The notes: generated from the letters alone by a model not told the origin. Counted from the stretch's first letter, positions 1 to 8,532 are shown. The stretch is 52,887 nucleotides of DNA from Methylobacteriaceae bacterium (GCA_019233695.1 JAFAME010000330.1:1-52887); one strand, 5' to 3'. Made by a program: numbers and translations.

Positions 1-99
1 CGCCAGTTCGGGGTGAGGACCTATAGATATGCCATCATCAACGACCGCCCGGTGCTGGTCGAACCCCGCACACGTCGGGTGATCGAGGTGATCGAATAA
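1..99 (+). CDS. C-terminal end of a DUF1236-type protein (partial)
   Basis: Reading frame 1 is open from the left edge to a TAA at 97-99 and encodes 32 residues ending VLVEPRTRRVIEVIE. The pattern of a short strand, 'Y-x-I-x-N-D-R-x-V-L-V-x-P-x-T-R-x-V' and a terminal 'IE' matches the end of DUF1236-domain proteins, small exported proteins of unknown function frequent in Hyphomicrobiales. The start and most of the domain lie outside the window, so nothing can be said of its signal peptide or copy number of the domain. A strong GC hairpin follows 11 bases after the stop. Family assignment rests on the tail only. Confidence 0.6.
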   Translation, partial: RQFGVRTYRYAIINDRPVLVEPRTRRVIEVIE

Positions 100-109
100 C
101 GACAGAATC

Positions 110-136
110 GTCCCCCCACGAGCATCGCGGGGGGAC
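110..136 (+). terminator. Hairpin after the DUF1236 gene, probable terminator
   Basis: A perfect 8-bp inverted repeat, GTCCCCCC / GGGGGGAC, with an 11-nt loop lies directly after the stop at 99. There is no T-run, so it would be a hairpin-only or Rho-assisted end; it also faces the convergent dehydrogenase gene. Confidence 0.5.
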
Positions 137-199
137 GGGGCCATGCGCAGCGTGTGAGGGGGACGGCAATCGAGCCAGGGAAGGCGCGCCTAGTGCCCC

Positions 200-1294
200 T
201 TAGTCGGCTGCGCCGATAGCTCCCCCGCAAGCGGGGGAGCACCCGTGCGGGCCAGGCTTCGGGACGGCGACATCCAACTTGCGTCCCCACGGCGCCAGGT
301 TCTCCAGGATCCCAGGATGCAATGCGAGGCCTTCGGCCTTCGCGCGGCGCAGGCCTTCCATGGCATTCGCCCCGGGCAGACGAACCGGCCGCCCCGTCAC
401 GGCCGGCGGGTTGGCGCGGCAGGCCGCGGCGGTCCACGCTGCCTGCCGGATGAAGCCGGCGCGCCCGGCAAAAGCCTCGGGATCGAAGACCTCGACGAAC
501 ACCGAAGCGCCCCAATCCGTCTCCCCGTCGGCCCGGCCGTAGGCCGAAAGGCCCTGCGTCAGCGCCTCGATCATCAGGGCGAGCCCGTATCCCTTGTGGC
601 CGTGATCCGTGCCGCCCGCCGGCAGCAGCGTTCCCGGCGGATCGGCGAAGAGGACATTCGGGTCGTCGGTCGCGCGGCCCTTGGCATCGAGCGCCCATGG
701 GCCTGCAAATCGTCCTCCCTCGCGCCGCAATCTCGCACTCATCCCCGCGGTCGTGATCGAAGCCGAAATGTCGATGAGGATCGGGTCTCCATCCGTTGGG
801 ATGCCGATTGCGATCGGGTCGGGCGTGAAGACGGCGCGCGTGCCGCCGAAGGGCGCGACATGCGCCGTCGAGGGATCGGAGCTCGCCACGATTGCCATCA
901 TGCCGGCCTCGGTCGCTGCCGGCAGGAAGGCGGCAAGGCAGGCGATGTGGTGGCTGCGGCGGATCGAAATCGCGCAGATGCCGTGCGCCTTGGCGCGGGC
1001 AGCCGCAAGCTCGACCGCGCGTGCCGCAAGCCAGACGCCGGGCAGCCTGCGGCCGTCCCACACAAGCGTTGCGCCGCGGTCGGACACGACCTCCGGCTCC
1101 CCCGCTCTTGCCATGCGGCCGGCCTCGATCTCTTCGAGATAGTCGGCGAGCTGCGCCAGCCCATGGGTCGTGTGGCCCATGGCATCGGCCGTGACGAGAA
1201 GGCGGGCGACGACGTCAGGCTTGTCGCCGTCGAGTCCCGCCTTGCTCAGGAGCTCAGCGGCAAAGGCCACCAGATCACCAAAACGATAGGTCAA
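200..1294 (-). CDS. Ldh-family (malate/L-lactate/sulfolactate-type) NAD(P)-dependent dehydrogenase
   Basis: Belongs to the Ldh_2 family of 2-hydroxyacid or imine dehydrogenases that use NAD(P)H without a Rossmann fold. Family landmarks are visible: the N-terminal helix with 'MGHTTHGLAQL', the region 'RSHHIACLAAF' holding the catalytic His, 'APFGGTRAVFTPDPIAIGIP' and 'DHGHKGYGLALMIEAL'. The frame is open back to a GTG at 1393, but those first 33 residues are low-complexity and contain an intergenic microrepeat (1370-1385). Family similarity begins at a TTG at 1294 (M-T-Y-R-F-G-D-L), which I take as the start, although its ribosome site is weak. The last ~13 residues read through a palindromic repeat (219-240), so the natural C-terminus may have been extended. 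It lies about 100 bases downstream of a UxaA-family dehydratase on the same strand; together they suggest sugar-acid or sulfolactate metabolism. Substrate cannot be decided. Confidence 0.88.
   Translation of the reverse strand: MTYRFGDLVAFAAELLSKAGLDGDKPDVVARLLVTADAMGHTTHGLAQLADYLEEIEAGRMARAGEPEVVSDRGATLVWDGRRLPGVWLAARAVELAAARAKAHGICAISIRRSHHIACLAAFLPAATEAGMMAIVASSDPSTAHVAPFGGTRAVFTPDPIAIGIPTDGDPILIDISASITTAGMSARLRREGGRFAGPWALDAKGRATDDPNVLFADPPGTLLPAGGTDHGHKGYGLALMIEALTQGLSAYGRADGETDWGASVFVEVFDPEAFAGRAGFIRQAAWTAAACRANPPAVTGRPVRLPGANAMEGLRRAKAEGLALHPGILENLAPWGRKLDVAVPKPGPHGCSPACGGAIGAAD
219..240. repeat. Palindromic element overlapping the 3' end of the dehydrogenase gene
   Basis: GCTCCCCCGC, two bases, then GCGGGGGAGC form a perfect 10-bp stem. 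In composition and flanks (a nearby 'gccgactaaggg' stretch read on the minus strand) it resembles the hairpin-rich element at 47520-47708. It lies within the reading frame of the dehydrogenase and supplies its last residues. Confidence 0.6.
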
Positions 1295-1369
1295 AGCACG
1301 GCTCGCGGTCAGTCGACGGAAGACGGGCGACGAATGGGGAAGGCGGAATGGCGCTGGCGGCTCGGCCAG

Positions 1370-1385
1370 GACTGCCCACTGCCGA
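1370..1385 (-). repeat. Intergenic microrepeat, copy 1
   Basis: Read on the minus strand this is TCGGCAGTGGGCAGTC, identical over 16 bases to 49506-49521. Both copies sit next to gene ends in non-coding or dubious coding sequence. It lies in the gap between the UxaA-family gene and the likely true start of the Ldh-family gene. Confidence 0.55.
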
Positions 1386-1397
1386 ATGCCCACTCCC

Positions 1398-2945
1398 TCA
1401 ATAGATCAACCCTGGCGTCCATGGAACGAACTCTTCCTCGCCATAGCCGAGCTCCTCGCTCCTTGTCCGCTTGCCCGAGGCGGCTTCCAGCATCAGGTTG
1501 AAGATTCGCCTGCCGGCATCGACGAGCGTCTCAGTGCCGTCGAGAATCGTGCCGCAGTTGAGATCCATGTCGCCGCGCATGCGCGCATAGAGGCCGGTGG
1601 TCGTGGCCAGCTTCAGGGACGGAACGGGAGCCGCGCCGAAGCACGAGCCGCGCCCGGTGGTGAAGCAGATCAGGTTCGCGCCCGCCGCCACCTGTCCGGT
1701 CGCCGAGACCGCATCGCTGCCGGGCGAATCCATGAACACGAGGCCTGGAACATCGATCGGCTCGGCATAGGCATAGACGCCTTCGAGCACGCTTGATCCT
1801 GCCTTGGCCACGGCGCCAAGCGACTTTTCCAGGATCGTGGTGATGCCGCCCGCCTTGTTGCCGGGCGAAGGGTTGGCGTTGAGATCGCCCGCATCAAGCC
1901 TTGCGTTCCGTTCCCACCAGCCGAGGAGCTCGACGAGCTTGTCGCCCACCTCGCGGCTGGCCACCCTTTCGAGCAGCAGCTGCTCGGCGCCGTAGATTTC
2001 CGGCGTCTCCGACAGGATCGCCCCGCCGCCTTGCTCGACGAGAAGATCGACCGCTGCGCCGAGCGCCGGATTGGCGGTCAGTGCCGAAAATCCATCCGAG
2101 CCGCCGCATTGCAGTCCGACCAGCAGGCGGCTCGCCGGCACCGGCCGGCGGCGGGCCGCGGCGGCGCTCGGCAGCATGTCCTTCAGCGCCTCAACGCCGG
2201 CAGCGATCGTTGCCGCGGTCCCGCCCTCCTCCTGGATGACCAATGCCTTCAGGCGCGGCGAGGGCTGCAGGCCGGCGCGGGCCAGGAATTCGTCGATCTG
2301 GTTGTCCTCACAGCCGAGGCCAACCACCAGCACCCCGGCGACATTCGGATGTTGGGCATAGCCGCCGAGCGTGCGCCGCAGGCTGTCCATGCCGGGACCA
2401 TTGGCCCTGACGCTGCAGCCATGCGCATGGGTCAGCGCGACGACGCCGTCGATCGTGGGGTAGGGGTTGAGGTCGACGGTGCGCCGGAAGGTCTCGGCGA
2501 TCCGCTTGGCGACGGTCGCCGAGCAGTTCACGGTGCACAGCACGACGAGCACGTTGCGGGTGCCGACCCGGCCGCCCTCGCGGACGTAGCCCTCGAAGCT
2601 GGCCGCTCCGTCCTCGATCGGGGCACGCCGGTTGCGCCGGCTCGCCGTGACTGTCCGCGATGCCGCAGAGGGCCGGAATGCCAGGTTGTGCGTGTGGACA
2701 TGCTCCCCGGCCATAATGGGCGCGGAGGCTTGCCCGATCAGCGTGCCAAGTTTGCGGACGGCTTCCCCGCGCGCGATGGCGCGCAACGCCACCTTGTGCC
2801 CCTTCGGAATCCCCGCTTGCGCCGCCACCCCGTCGATGCCGGTCGCATCGCCTTGCGCCAGATCTTTGACCGCGACCCCGATCGGGTCGCCGGGGTCAAG
2901 GCGCAGGATTGACGGGGATGTTCGGATGAGGGTGCTCGTCGACAT
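1398..2945 (-). CDS. UxaA/GarD-family dehydratase (altronate dehydratase-like)
   Basis: A fused SAF-domain plus catalytic-domain protein of about 515 residues, the usual length of altronate/galactarate dehydratases. The N-terminal ~95 residues hold the SAF fold ending in 'GEHVHTHNLAF'. The catalytic part has the family segments 'THAHGCSV', 'VIQEEGGT', 'LQCGGSDGFSALTANPALG', 'NPSPGNKAGGITTILEKSLG' and 'NCGTILDG', with conserved Cys residues expected to bind an iron centre. The frame is open to 3248, but upstream residues look random; the ATG at 2945 (M-S-T-S-T-L) starts the recognisable protein. The same family includes the SuyAB sulfolactate sulfo-lyase, and an Ldh-family dehydrogenase follows downstream, so both altronate-type and sulfolactate-type roles remain open. 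The full-length fused architecture favours a sugar-acid dehydratase. Confidence 0.9.
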   Translation of the reverse strand: MSTSTLIRTSPSILRLDPGDPIGVAVKDLAQGDATGIDGVAAQAGIPKGHKVALRAIARGEAVRKLGTLIGQASAPIMAGEHVHTHNLAFRPSAASRTVTASRRNRRAPIEDGAASFEGYVREGGRVGTRNVLVVLCTVNCSATVAKRIAETFRRTVDLNPYPTIDGVVALTHAHGCSVRANGPGMDSLRRTLGGYAQHPNVAGVLVVGLGCEDNQIDEFLARAGLQPSPRLKALVIQEEGGTAATIAAGVEALKDMLPSAAAARRRPVPASRLLVGLQCGGSDGFSALTANPALGAAVDLLVEQGGGAILSETPEIYGAEQLLLERVASREVGDKLVELLGWWERNARLDAGDLNANPSPGNKAGGITTILEKSLGAVAKAGSSVLEGVYAYAEPIDVPGLVFMDSPGSDAVSATGQVAAGANLICFTTGRGSCFGAAPVPSLKLATTTGLYARMRGDMDLNCGTILDGTETLVDAGRRIFNLMLEAASGKRTRSEELGYGEEEFVPWTPGLIY

Positions 2946-3044
2946 GTCACGCCCATGCGGACCGCGTGCGCAAACATATGGGAAGCGCGGCCCCCAAGCT
3001 TGATGGTTTGGCGCCGAAAATTGATTTTCCGCGCGTCTTTGGAC

Positions 3045-3128
3045 GGGCGGCGTGCCGCCGCCCTCAGGTGCGCGGGACGCGCAGCCTCCCCTTTGGACGC
3101 GCGAGGCCTCCCCGAATCGGAGGGCCTC
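3045..3128. repeat. Two GC-rich hairpins upstream of the UxaA-family gene
   Basis: GGGCGGC / GCCGCCC (3045-3063) and GAGGCCTCC / GGAGGGCCTC (3103-3128, one bulged base) form two stems in the 262-base gap between the L,D-transpeptidase stop and the UxaA-family start. They could end transcription from the transpeptidase gene or form a leader structure for the dehydratase mRNA. Which of these holds is not decided by sequence. Confidence 0.45.
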
Positions 3129-3207
3129 CCTGAAAGATGGCAGGGAGCCCGATCCCATCACCGGAACCCACCGTGGCTCCGCGGATCGTCTGAAGCACAT
3201 TGTGCGC

Positions 3208-3891
3208 TCAGAGCACGACGACCCGCGTTCCGATGGCAACGCGCCCATAGAGGTCGATCACGTCGGCATTCATCATGCGGATGCAGCCGGAGGATACCGC
3301 ATGCCCTATGCTGTCGGGCTCGTTGGTGCCGTGGATACGAAACAGCGTGTCGACCTTGCCCTGGAACAGATAGAGCGCCCGCGCCCCCAGCGGATTGTCG
3401 AGGCCGCCGTCCATGGAGCGCGGCAGGTCCGGCCGCCGCTTCAGCATGTCGGCCGGCGGTATCCAGGTCGGCCATTCGGCTTTGCGGCCGACACGAGCCA
3501 TGCCCTTCCACTCGAATCCTTGCCGACCGACGCCGATGCCATATTCGAGGGCGCGGCCGCCGCCCAGCACCAGGTAGAGCTTGCGCACGCGTGTATCGAT
3601 GACGATGGTGCCCGCTGGCTGGCCGGTTGGATCGCTCACGAGCTGGCGGGTCGACTGCGGATCGATCCGCTCCTCGTCCGGATTGGCGGGCGTTGCCTCG
3701 CCGTAGGGAATCGGCACGGGCGGGGCGAGGCGTTCCTGATAGGGGGACGGCCCCGGCCATGGCGGGGTGCCCGTGTCGTCGTAGGGGTTGTACGGGTCAG
3801 GCCCGAGCCATTGAGCCCAGGCGGGCGCAGCGGGCACCTGCATGATGACGGCAATGACGAGCCCAAGGACTGCAGGGCCGAGACGCGACAT
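3208..3891 (-). CDS. Secreted L,D-transpeptidase (YkuD family)
   Basis: Encodes 227 residues. Residues 1-27 are a signal peptide ending APAWAQ; 28-80 form a Pro/Tyr-rich linker; from about 95 to the end is a YkuD domain. The catalytic motif is intact: 'HGTN' (His187) and 'SSGCIRM' with Cys203 and Arg205. Such enzymes make 3-3 peptidoglycan cross-links or anchor proteins to peptidoglycan in the periplasm. The start is the ATG at 3891 with GGGAGGG a few bases upstream; a longer frame to 3996 would bury the signal peptide. It is followed on the same strand by the dehydratase but across a hairpin-containing gap, so it is probably monocistronic. Confidence 0.92.
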   Translation of the reverse strand: MSRLGPAVLGLVIAVIMQVPAAPAWAQWLGPDPYNPYDDTGTPPWPGPSPYQERLAPPVPIPYGEATPANPDEERIDPQSTRQLVSDPTGQPAGTIVIDTRVRKLYLVLGGGRALEYGIGVGRQGFEWKGMARVGRKAEWPTWIPPADMLKRRPDLPRSMDGGLDNPLGARALYLFQGKVDTLFRIHGTNEPDSIGHAVSSGCIRMMNADVIDLYGRVAIGTRVVVL

Positions 3892-4093
3892 GAAACCCTC
3901 CCGTTCCGGACCATGCAGTGAGCGAAAGCGGCACTTCGGGTCCTGGGAATGCACGAGTGCGTGGCCTGGAATCGGGCAGACCAACGATTTGGCCATTGTG
4001 AAGGTTGCGCTCGTCCATGAAAAATCGTCAAACAGGCCAGTTTGTTAGACTTCGGGCCTTCTGGCACGCTCAGCCGAAACGAAAAGTCAGTTC

Positions 4094-5521
4094 TCAGCGC
4101 CGAGGCCAGGCGAAATCGTCGGCACGTCCTGGCTTCGGCTCGATCGGCTTGCCTTCGATGAGGGTGTGTTCGAGGAGGGCCACCGCATCGCTGCCAAGCG
4201 AGGCATGGTCGCCGAGCGGGGTGCGCGTCGCAAGCTCCCCGCCGGGGGAGAGCGGCGAGGTGGTCAGCGGCACGATGGGTCCTGCCGCGGGTTTCAGCGG
4301 AATGACGGGTTCAAGCGGCGCCTCGGGCGCCGGCAGCCTGGCTTCGATCGACGGCCCCGGCTGCGGCTGGGACGGCGGGGGCTCCGCAGCCCGTCGTGGA
4401 GCGCTTGTTGCCACGGGCGCTGGACTGAGGCCCGGCAAAGCCGAACTCAGCCCGGGCTGGGGCGACGCGGTGGCAGCAGGCGGCTCGCCGTTTCCGAGCT
4501 CGCGCTCGATGAGCGTGTTGATGTCGACGGTCGGCTCGGGCGGCAGTGCCGCCAGCTCGCTCTGGCCGCTCACGATGGCGGCAAGATCGACAGGGGGCTT
4601 GGCATTGTCGAATGCCGCGCGGATATCCTTTTCGGCGAACAATGCGAGCTTGCGCGCGCCGGCTTTGGTGAAATGCACGCCGTCGGCCGTCCGCAGCTTG
4701 ACGCGTTGGCCGGTCAGGTCGGGGCCGTAGTCGTCGTATTGTCCCTCGTCGTCGACGAAACCCTCCCAGGTGTCGACGTAGGTCGCTCCGGTCTTGGCCG
4801 CCTCCTCGCGAAAGATGTCGTTGATGTAGGCTGCGTCGGAAGCGAGCTTCTCGTTGCGCATGATCGGGATGCCGACCCACATCAGGGGAATGTTGCGATC
4901 CTTGAACTGGTTGGCGATGTCCTCGATCCGTTTGGCGTAGAGCTCGCGCCACTTGTCGGACCGCACATCGTAGGAATTTGCCCCATCCCTGATCGCCTGG
5001 CCGTCGTTGCTGCCCACCAGCATGACGGCAAAATCGACCTTGTCCTTGCCCGCGAGAAGATCGCGCACGGCCTTCGCCCAATCGTAGTAGTCGTCGCGCG
5101 CAAGACCGGAGGACTCCTTCACCCGGCGCACGATGCCGATCTCCGGCTTGTCGGTGAAGGCGTCCTGCAGGCCTTGCGCCATCATCAGGCCGAGATTGTC
5201 GCCGAGCACGGCGACGAAGAATGTCGGCTGAATGGTGGGGGCCGGCGCGGGCGCCTGGCTCGGCTCGGCCAATCGGGCGCGGGGCTTGGGCCGGGTGACC
5301 GGGGTCGCGGCACGGCGCGGTGCTGGAGTCGTGGCTTCGGGTTGGACGTTGGGCTGCGGCAGGCTCCAATAGGGCGTGCGGTCGTTGCTGTCGTTTGCAA
5401 CGACCTCCGGCCCGCCAGTCAGAAAGACGAACAGCACGATCGCAGCGAATTTGGCAAACGCGGAGCTGCGGCGCGGAGGCGTTTCCAATTGCTGCGCGGG
5501 CACGTGCACACCTTCGCTCAT
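4094..5521 (-). CDS. SGNH/GDSL-fold protein of the DUF459 type, nucleophile Ser replaced
   Basis: 475 residues. A hydrophobic segment at about 23-40 acts as signal anchor, followed by a Pro/Ala-rich linker to ~97, an SGNH hydrolase domain (~100-305) and a long Pro/Ala-rich tail. Block III is present as 'GSND' (170-173) and block V as 'D-G-V-H' (Asp280, His283), but block I reads 'GDNL': Asn109 occupies the position of the catalytic Ser of the GDSL motif. This suggests a non-hydrolytic binding protein or an altered mechanism. The gene begins 17 bases after the stop of a lytic transglycosylase, so the two probably form an operon concerned with the cell wall. The ATG at 5521 has no clear ribosome site; a slightly later GTG is possible. 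Confidence 0.85.
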   Translation of the reverse strand: MSEGVHVPAQQLETPPRRSSAFAKFAAIVLFVFLTGGPEVVANDSNDRTPYWSLPQPNVQPEATTPAPRRAATPVTRPKPRARLAEPSQAPAPAPTIQPTFFVAVLGDNLGLMMAQGLQDAFTDKPEIGIVRRVKESSGLARDDYYDWAKAVRDLLAGKDKVDFAVMLVGSNDGQAIRDGANSYDVRSDKWRELYAKRIEDIANQFKDRNIPLMWVGIPIMRNEKLASDAAYINDIFREEAAKTGATYVDTWEGFVDDEGQYDDYGPDLTGQRVKLRTADGVHFTKAGARKLALFAEKDIRAAFDNAKPPVDLAAIVSGQSELAALPPEPTVDINTLIERELGNGEPPAATASPQPGLSSALPGLSPAPVATSAPRRAAEPPPSQPQPGPSIEARLPAPEAPLEPVIPLKPAAGPIVPLTTSPLSPGGELATRTPLGDHASLGSDAVALLEHTLIEGKPIEPKPGRADDFAWPRR

Positions 5522-5538
5522 GTAAGGAGTATAGCGCG

Positions 5539-6777
5539 TCAGTGGCCGGCGCGCACCCTCTGCAGAAGCGCGAGGGTGGGAAAACCATCCGGAACAAGGC
5601 CGGATTTGGCCTGATAGGTTAAGATCGCATCACGGGCCTGCTCGCCGATCTTGCCGTCGATGATGCCGACGTCGTAGCCCATGTCCTTGAGGCGGGTCTG
5701 CAGCTCCTTTGCCTCGGCGACATCGAGGATGCGCTCCTTGACCGGCCATGTGCCGACAAGTGCAGGCCGCCCGGCGATCCGGTCCCCGAGGAGCGCAACG
5801 CTCAAGGCGTAAGAAGTTGAATTATTGTAGGTTTTGATGACTTTGAAATTGTGCGTGACCAGAAAGGCCGGGCCGCGCAGGCCGGCCGGAATGAGCAGGG
5901 TCGCTTCGCCCGAGCCGGGCATCTCGGCACCGCCTGGGCGCGTCACGCCACGTCCTTTCCACTCCGAATAGGGCGCGAACTTCGATTCTTCGCCGTGGGT
6001 GGCCTCGAAGCCCTTGGGAAGAACCACCTCGAAGCCCCAGGGCTGTCCTCCGCTCCAGCCCTGGTTCTTGAGGAAATTGGCCGTCGAGGCGAGAGCGTCG
6101 GGCACGCTCGTCCAGATGTCACGGCGCCCGTCGCCGTCGAAGTCGACCGCAAATGCCTTGAAGCTCGATGGGAGAAATTGTGTCTGCCCCATGGCGCCAG
6201 CCCAGGAGCCGCGCAACTGCGCCGGGGTCACATCCCCGGCCTGCAGGATATCCAACGCGTCGAGGAGTTCCTCCTTGGCAAAATCGCCCTGATATTTGGC
6301 ATAGGCGAGCGTTGCGAGCACCCGGATCACGTTCTGCTTGCCGATGAACGCGCCGTAGCCGGTCTCCATGCCCCAGATGGCAAGGACCGCATAGCGATCA
6401 ACGCCGAACACCTTCTCCATGCGTGCGAGCATGTCAGCCCATTGCGCCGCTTTGGCCTTGCCTTGCGATACCCGCTGCGCGCTGAGGGCGGATGCGAGAT
6501 TCTCCCAGATGGGCTTCACGAATTCGGTCTGACGATCGACGATGCCGATCAGCGCCGGGTCTGGCGTCACGCCCTTGAAGGCCGCGTCGAATGTGGCCCT
6601 GGTGACGCCCCGCGCTTGCGCCGGCGGCCAAAGGCTTTCGACGAAGCTGCTGAAGGACGTATCCGGGGAAGCCACTGCGAACCCCGCAAGGCCCGCCACA
6701 AAAAGCCACGCCAGCACGCCCGCTGCACAGAGCCCTCGTGCGAGACGAAGGAGGGTCGGTAAGCGATCCGAGGTCAC
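5539..6777 (-). CDS. Lytic murein transglycosylase, MltB type, with peptidoglycan-binding domain
   Basis: About 412 residues from a GTG at 6777, chosen because GGGGAGG lies 8 bases upstream and the signal peptide (residues ~6-37, hydrophobic, ending GFAVAS) then starts naturally; an ATG at 6855 gives an unusual basic extension. The catalytic domain (SLT_2, ~40-330) contains 'WGMETGYGAF' with the predicted catalytic Glu138, 'RGSWAGAMGQTQFLPSSF' and 'DGDGRRDIW'. The C-terminus (~350-410) is a PG_binding_1 domain ('ELQTRLKDMGYDVGIIDGKIG'). The enzyme cleaves glycan strands to 1,6-anhydromuramyl products in the periplasm. It is the first gene of a probable two-gene unit with the SGNH protein. Confidence 0.93.
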   Translation of the reverse strand: MTSDRLPTLLRLARGLCAAGVLAWLFVAGLAGFAVASPDTSFSSFVESLWPPAQARGVTRATFDAAFKGVTPDPALIGIVDRQTEFVKPIWENLASALSAQRVSQGKAKAAQWADMLARMEKVFGVDRYAVLAIWGMETGYGAFIGKQNVIRVLATLAYAKYQGDFAKEELLDALDILQAGDVTPAQLRGSWAGAMGQTQFLPSSFKAFAVDFDGDGRRDIWTSVPDALASTANFLKNQGWSGGQPWGFEVVLPKGFEATHGEESKFAPYSEWKGRGVTRPGGAEMPGSGEATLLIPAGLRGPAFLVTHNFKVIKTYNNSTSYALSVALLGDRIAGRPALVGTWPVKERILDVAEAKELQTRLKDMGYDVGIIDGKIGEQARDAILTYQAKSGLVPDGFPTLALLQRVRAGH

Positions 6778-7084
6778 CGCCTTCGCCTCCCCGGCGTGTC
6801 GTCGAACATGCCCACTCCTTGCGTGCCTTCCACGACGCCCAGATTCCGCGGTCATCGCGTCACTTGTTGGGCATCGCACTGCGAACGCATCTTGTGCATT
6901 CAATCAGATGCCGCAACCGAAGATTGCGCCATGCCTTGGCATCGATCGTTGGTCGTCCGCGAGGACGATGCGCCCGAAACTCGCCGCACGGCCCGGCTAT
7001 AGCTTGTCATGGTGAATAGTTTCCCCACAGGCTCTTGCCAGAGAGCGATTCTCGTCGCATCAGGCGCCTTGCTCGGAGGCTCGC
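6778..7084. other. Divergent intergenic region between the transglycosylase and qmcA-like genes
   Basis: A 307-base region upstream of two divergent genes, so promoters for both are expected here. I see no open frame with coding character, no hairpin of note and no recognisable operator. The transglycosylase frame could extend into it from an ATG at 6855 or a TTG at 6903, but these look spurious. Confidence 0.5.
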
Positions 7085-8086
7085 ATGCCGGTCATCACGG
7101 GTTTCAGCGTCTTTGCAATCGCGCTGACGATCTTCGCCATCGCGACAGTGCTCGCCGGCATTCGCCAGGTGCCGCAGGGCTACAACTCGACCGTCGAGCG
7201 CTTCGGCCGGTATCGCAAGACCCTGACCCCCGGTCTCGGGCTCATCGTGCCCTACATCGACCGGATCGGCCATCGCATCAACATGATGGAACAGGTGGTC
7301 GATGTCCCGAACCAGGAGGTCATCACCAAGGACAACGCCACCGTCACGGTCGACGGCGTCGTTTTCTTTCAGGTCCTCGATGCGGCCCGCGCGGCCTATG
7401 AAGTCGCCAACCTGCAAAGCGCGCTTCTCTACCTTGTCACCACCAACATCCGAACCGTGATGGGCTCGATGGATCTCGACCAGCTGCTGTCGCATCGCGA
7501 CGCGATCAACGAGCGGCTGCTGCACGTCGTCGACGCCGCGGTATCGGCCTGGGGCATCAAGGTCAATCGTATAGAAATCAAGGACATCATCCCGCCGCGC
7601 GACATCGTGGAGGCGATGGGCAGGCAGATGAAGGCCGAACGCGACAAGCGGGCGGTCATCCTGGAGGCCGAGGGCGCCCGACAGGCGCAGATCCTGCGGG
7701 CGGAGGGCTCGAAGCAGGCAGTGGTTCTGGAAGCCGAGGGCCGCAAGGAAGCCGCGTTCAGAACGGCCGAAGCGCGGGAACGCCAAGCCCAGGCCGAGGC
7801 GATGGCCACCAATGTCGTCAGCGAGGCCATCAGCCGGGGGGACCTCGCCGCGATCAACTATTTCATAGCGGAAAAATATGTGCAGGCCCTTGCGGCCGTC
7901 GCCGCGTCGCCGAATCAAAAGACGCTCATTCTGCCGGCGGAGATGGCCGCGCTGATCGGAACCTTCGCGGGTATTGCGGAAATCGGCAGATCGGCGCTCG
8001 GCGAGGCTGTGGCTGAAGAGGCGCGCCGGCCGGGCAGACGCGGCCCGATCGTGCCGAATGCCGGACAGGGAGGAGGGGCGCCATGA
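7085..8086 (+). CDS. qmcA: SPFH/Band 7 membrane protein, QmcA/paraslipin type
   Basis: 333 residues: an N-terminal membrane segment (about 5-26), an SPFH domain (~27-190, with 'VPQGYNSTVERFGRYRKTL' and 'LNVEVxDVxxPP'-like 'EIKDIIPPRDIVEAM'), then a long Ala/Glu/Arg-rich coiled coil (~180-260, repeated 'AEG-(A/S/R)-(R/K)-Q/E-A' units) and a hydrophobic C-terminal part. Stomatin-like proteins of this kind form large membrane oligomers associated with lipid microdomains. It overlaps the following NfeD-type gene by four bases (ATGA), the partnership typical of the qmcA/ybbK pair, which strongly supports the assignment and co-translation. Confidence 0.93.
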   Translation: MPVITGFSVFAIALTIFAIATVLAGIRQVPQGYNSTVERFGRYRKTLTPGLGLIVPYIDRIGHRINMMEQVVDVPNQEVITKDNATVTVDGVVFFQVLDAARAAYEVANLQSALLYLVTTNIRTVMGSMDLDQLLSHRDAINERLLHVVDAAVSAWGIKVNRIEIKDIIPPRDIVEAMGRQMKAERDKRAVILEAEGARQAQILRAEGSKQAVVLEAEGRKEAAFRTAEARERQAQAEAMATNVVSEAISRGDLAAINYFIAEKYVQALAAVAASPNQKTLILPAEMAALIGTFAGIAEIGRSALGEAVAEEARRPGRRGPIVPNAGQGGGAP

Positions 8087-8532
8087 CACTCGACGAACTG
8101 ACGCAGTGGGGACCGTGGGCCTGGATCGTCGTCGGGCTCTTCCTTGCGGCTGCCGAGACCCTGATGCCGGGAGCCTTTCTCATCTGGCTTGGCATGGCGG
8201 CGATCGCCACGGGTCTCGTCGACATGTTCTACCCCCTGAGCTGGACCTGGGACTTCGTCATCTTCCCGGCCTTCATCTTTCTGTTCGGGTTCTTCGGCAA
8301 GAAAATCTACGGCAGCAAGCCCAGGCTGACCGACCAGCCGTTTCTCAATCGGCGCGCCGACGCGCTGGTGGGCCGCGAATTCGTGCTCGACCAGCCGATC
8401 CTGAATGGCGCCGGCCGCATCCGGGTCGATGACACGGTGTGGCGGGTGTCGGGTTCCGACACGCCGGCGGGCACCAAGGTGCGGGTGACAGGCGCGACCG
8501 GCGGCGCCGTGCTGAAGGTCGAGAGGACCTGA
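8083..8532 (+). CDS. NfeD-family membrane protein (YbbK type)
   Basis: 149 residues with three hydrophobic segments in the first ~75 residues followed by a small beta-rich OB-fold domain (~80-149; 'ALVGREFVLDQPILNGAGRI', 'V-D-D-T-V-W-R-V-S-G'). It is the short NfeD form without a ClpP-like protease domain. Its ATG lies inside the end of the QmcA-type gene, so the two are translationally coupled and presumably form one membrane complex. Only six bases separate its stop from that of the convergent kdsD gene. Confidence 0.92.
   Translation: MTLDELTQWGPWAWIVVGLFLAAAETLMPGAFLIWLGMAAIATGLVDMFYPLSWTWDFVIFPAFIFLFGFFGKKIYGSKPRLTDQPFLNRRADALVGREFVLDQPILNGAGRIRVDDTVWRVSGSDTPAGTKVRVTGATGGAVLKVERT

Noticed and set aside
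1295-1393. N-terminal extension of the Ldh-family dehydrogenase to the GTG at 1393
   Set aside because: The sequence contains an intergenic microrepeat, lacks family similarity, and the family start aligns with the TTG at 1294.
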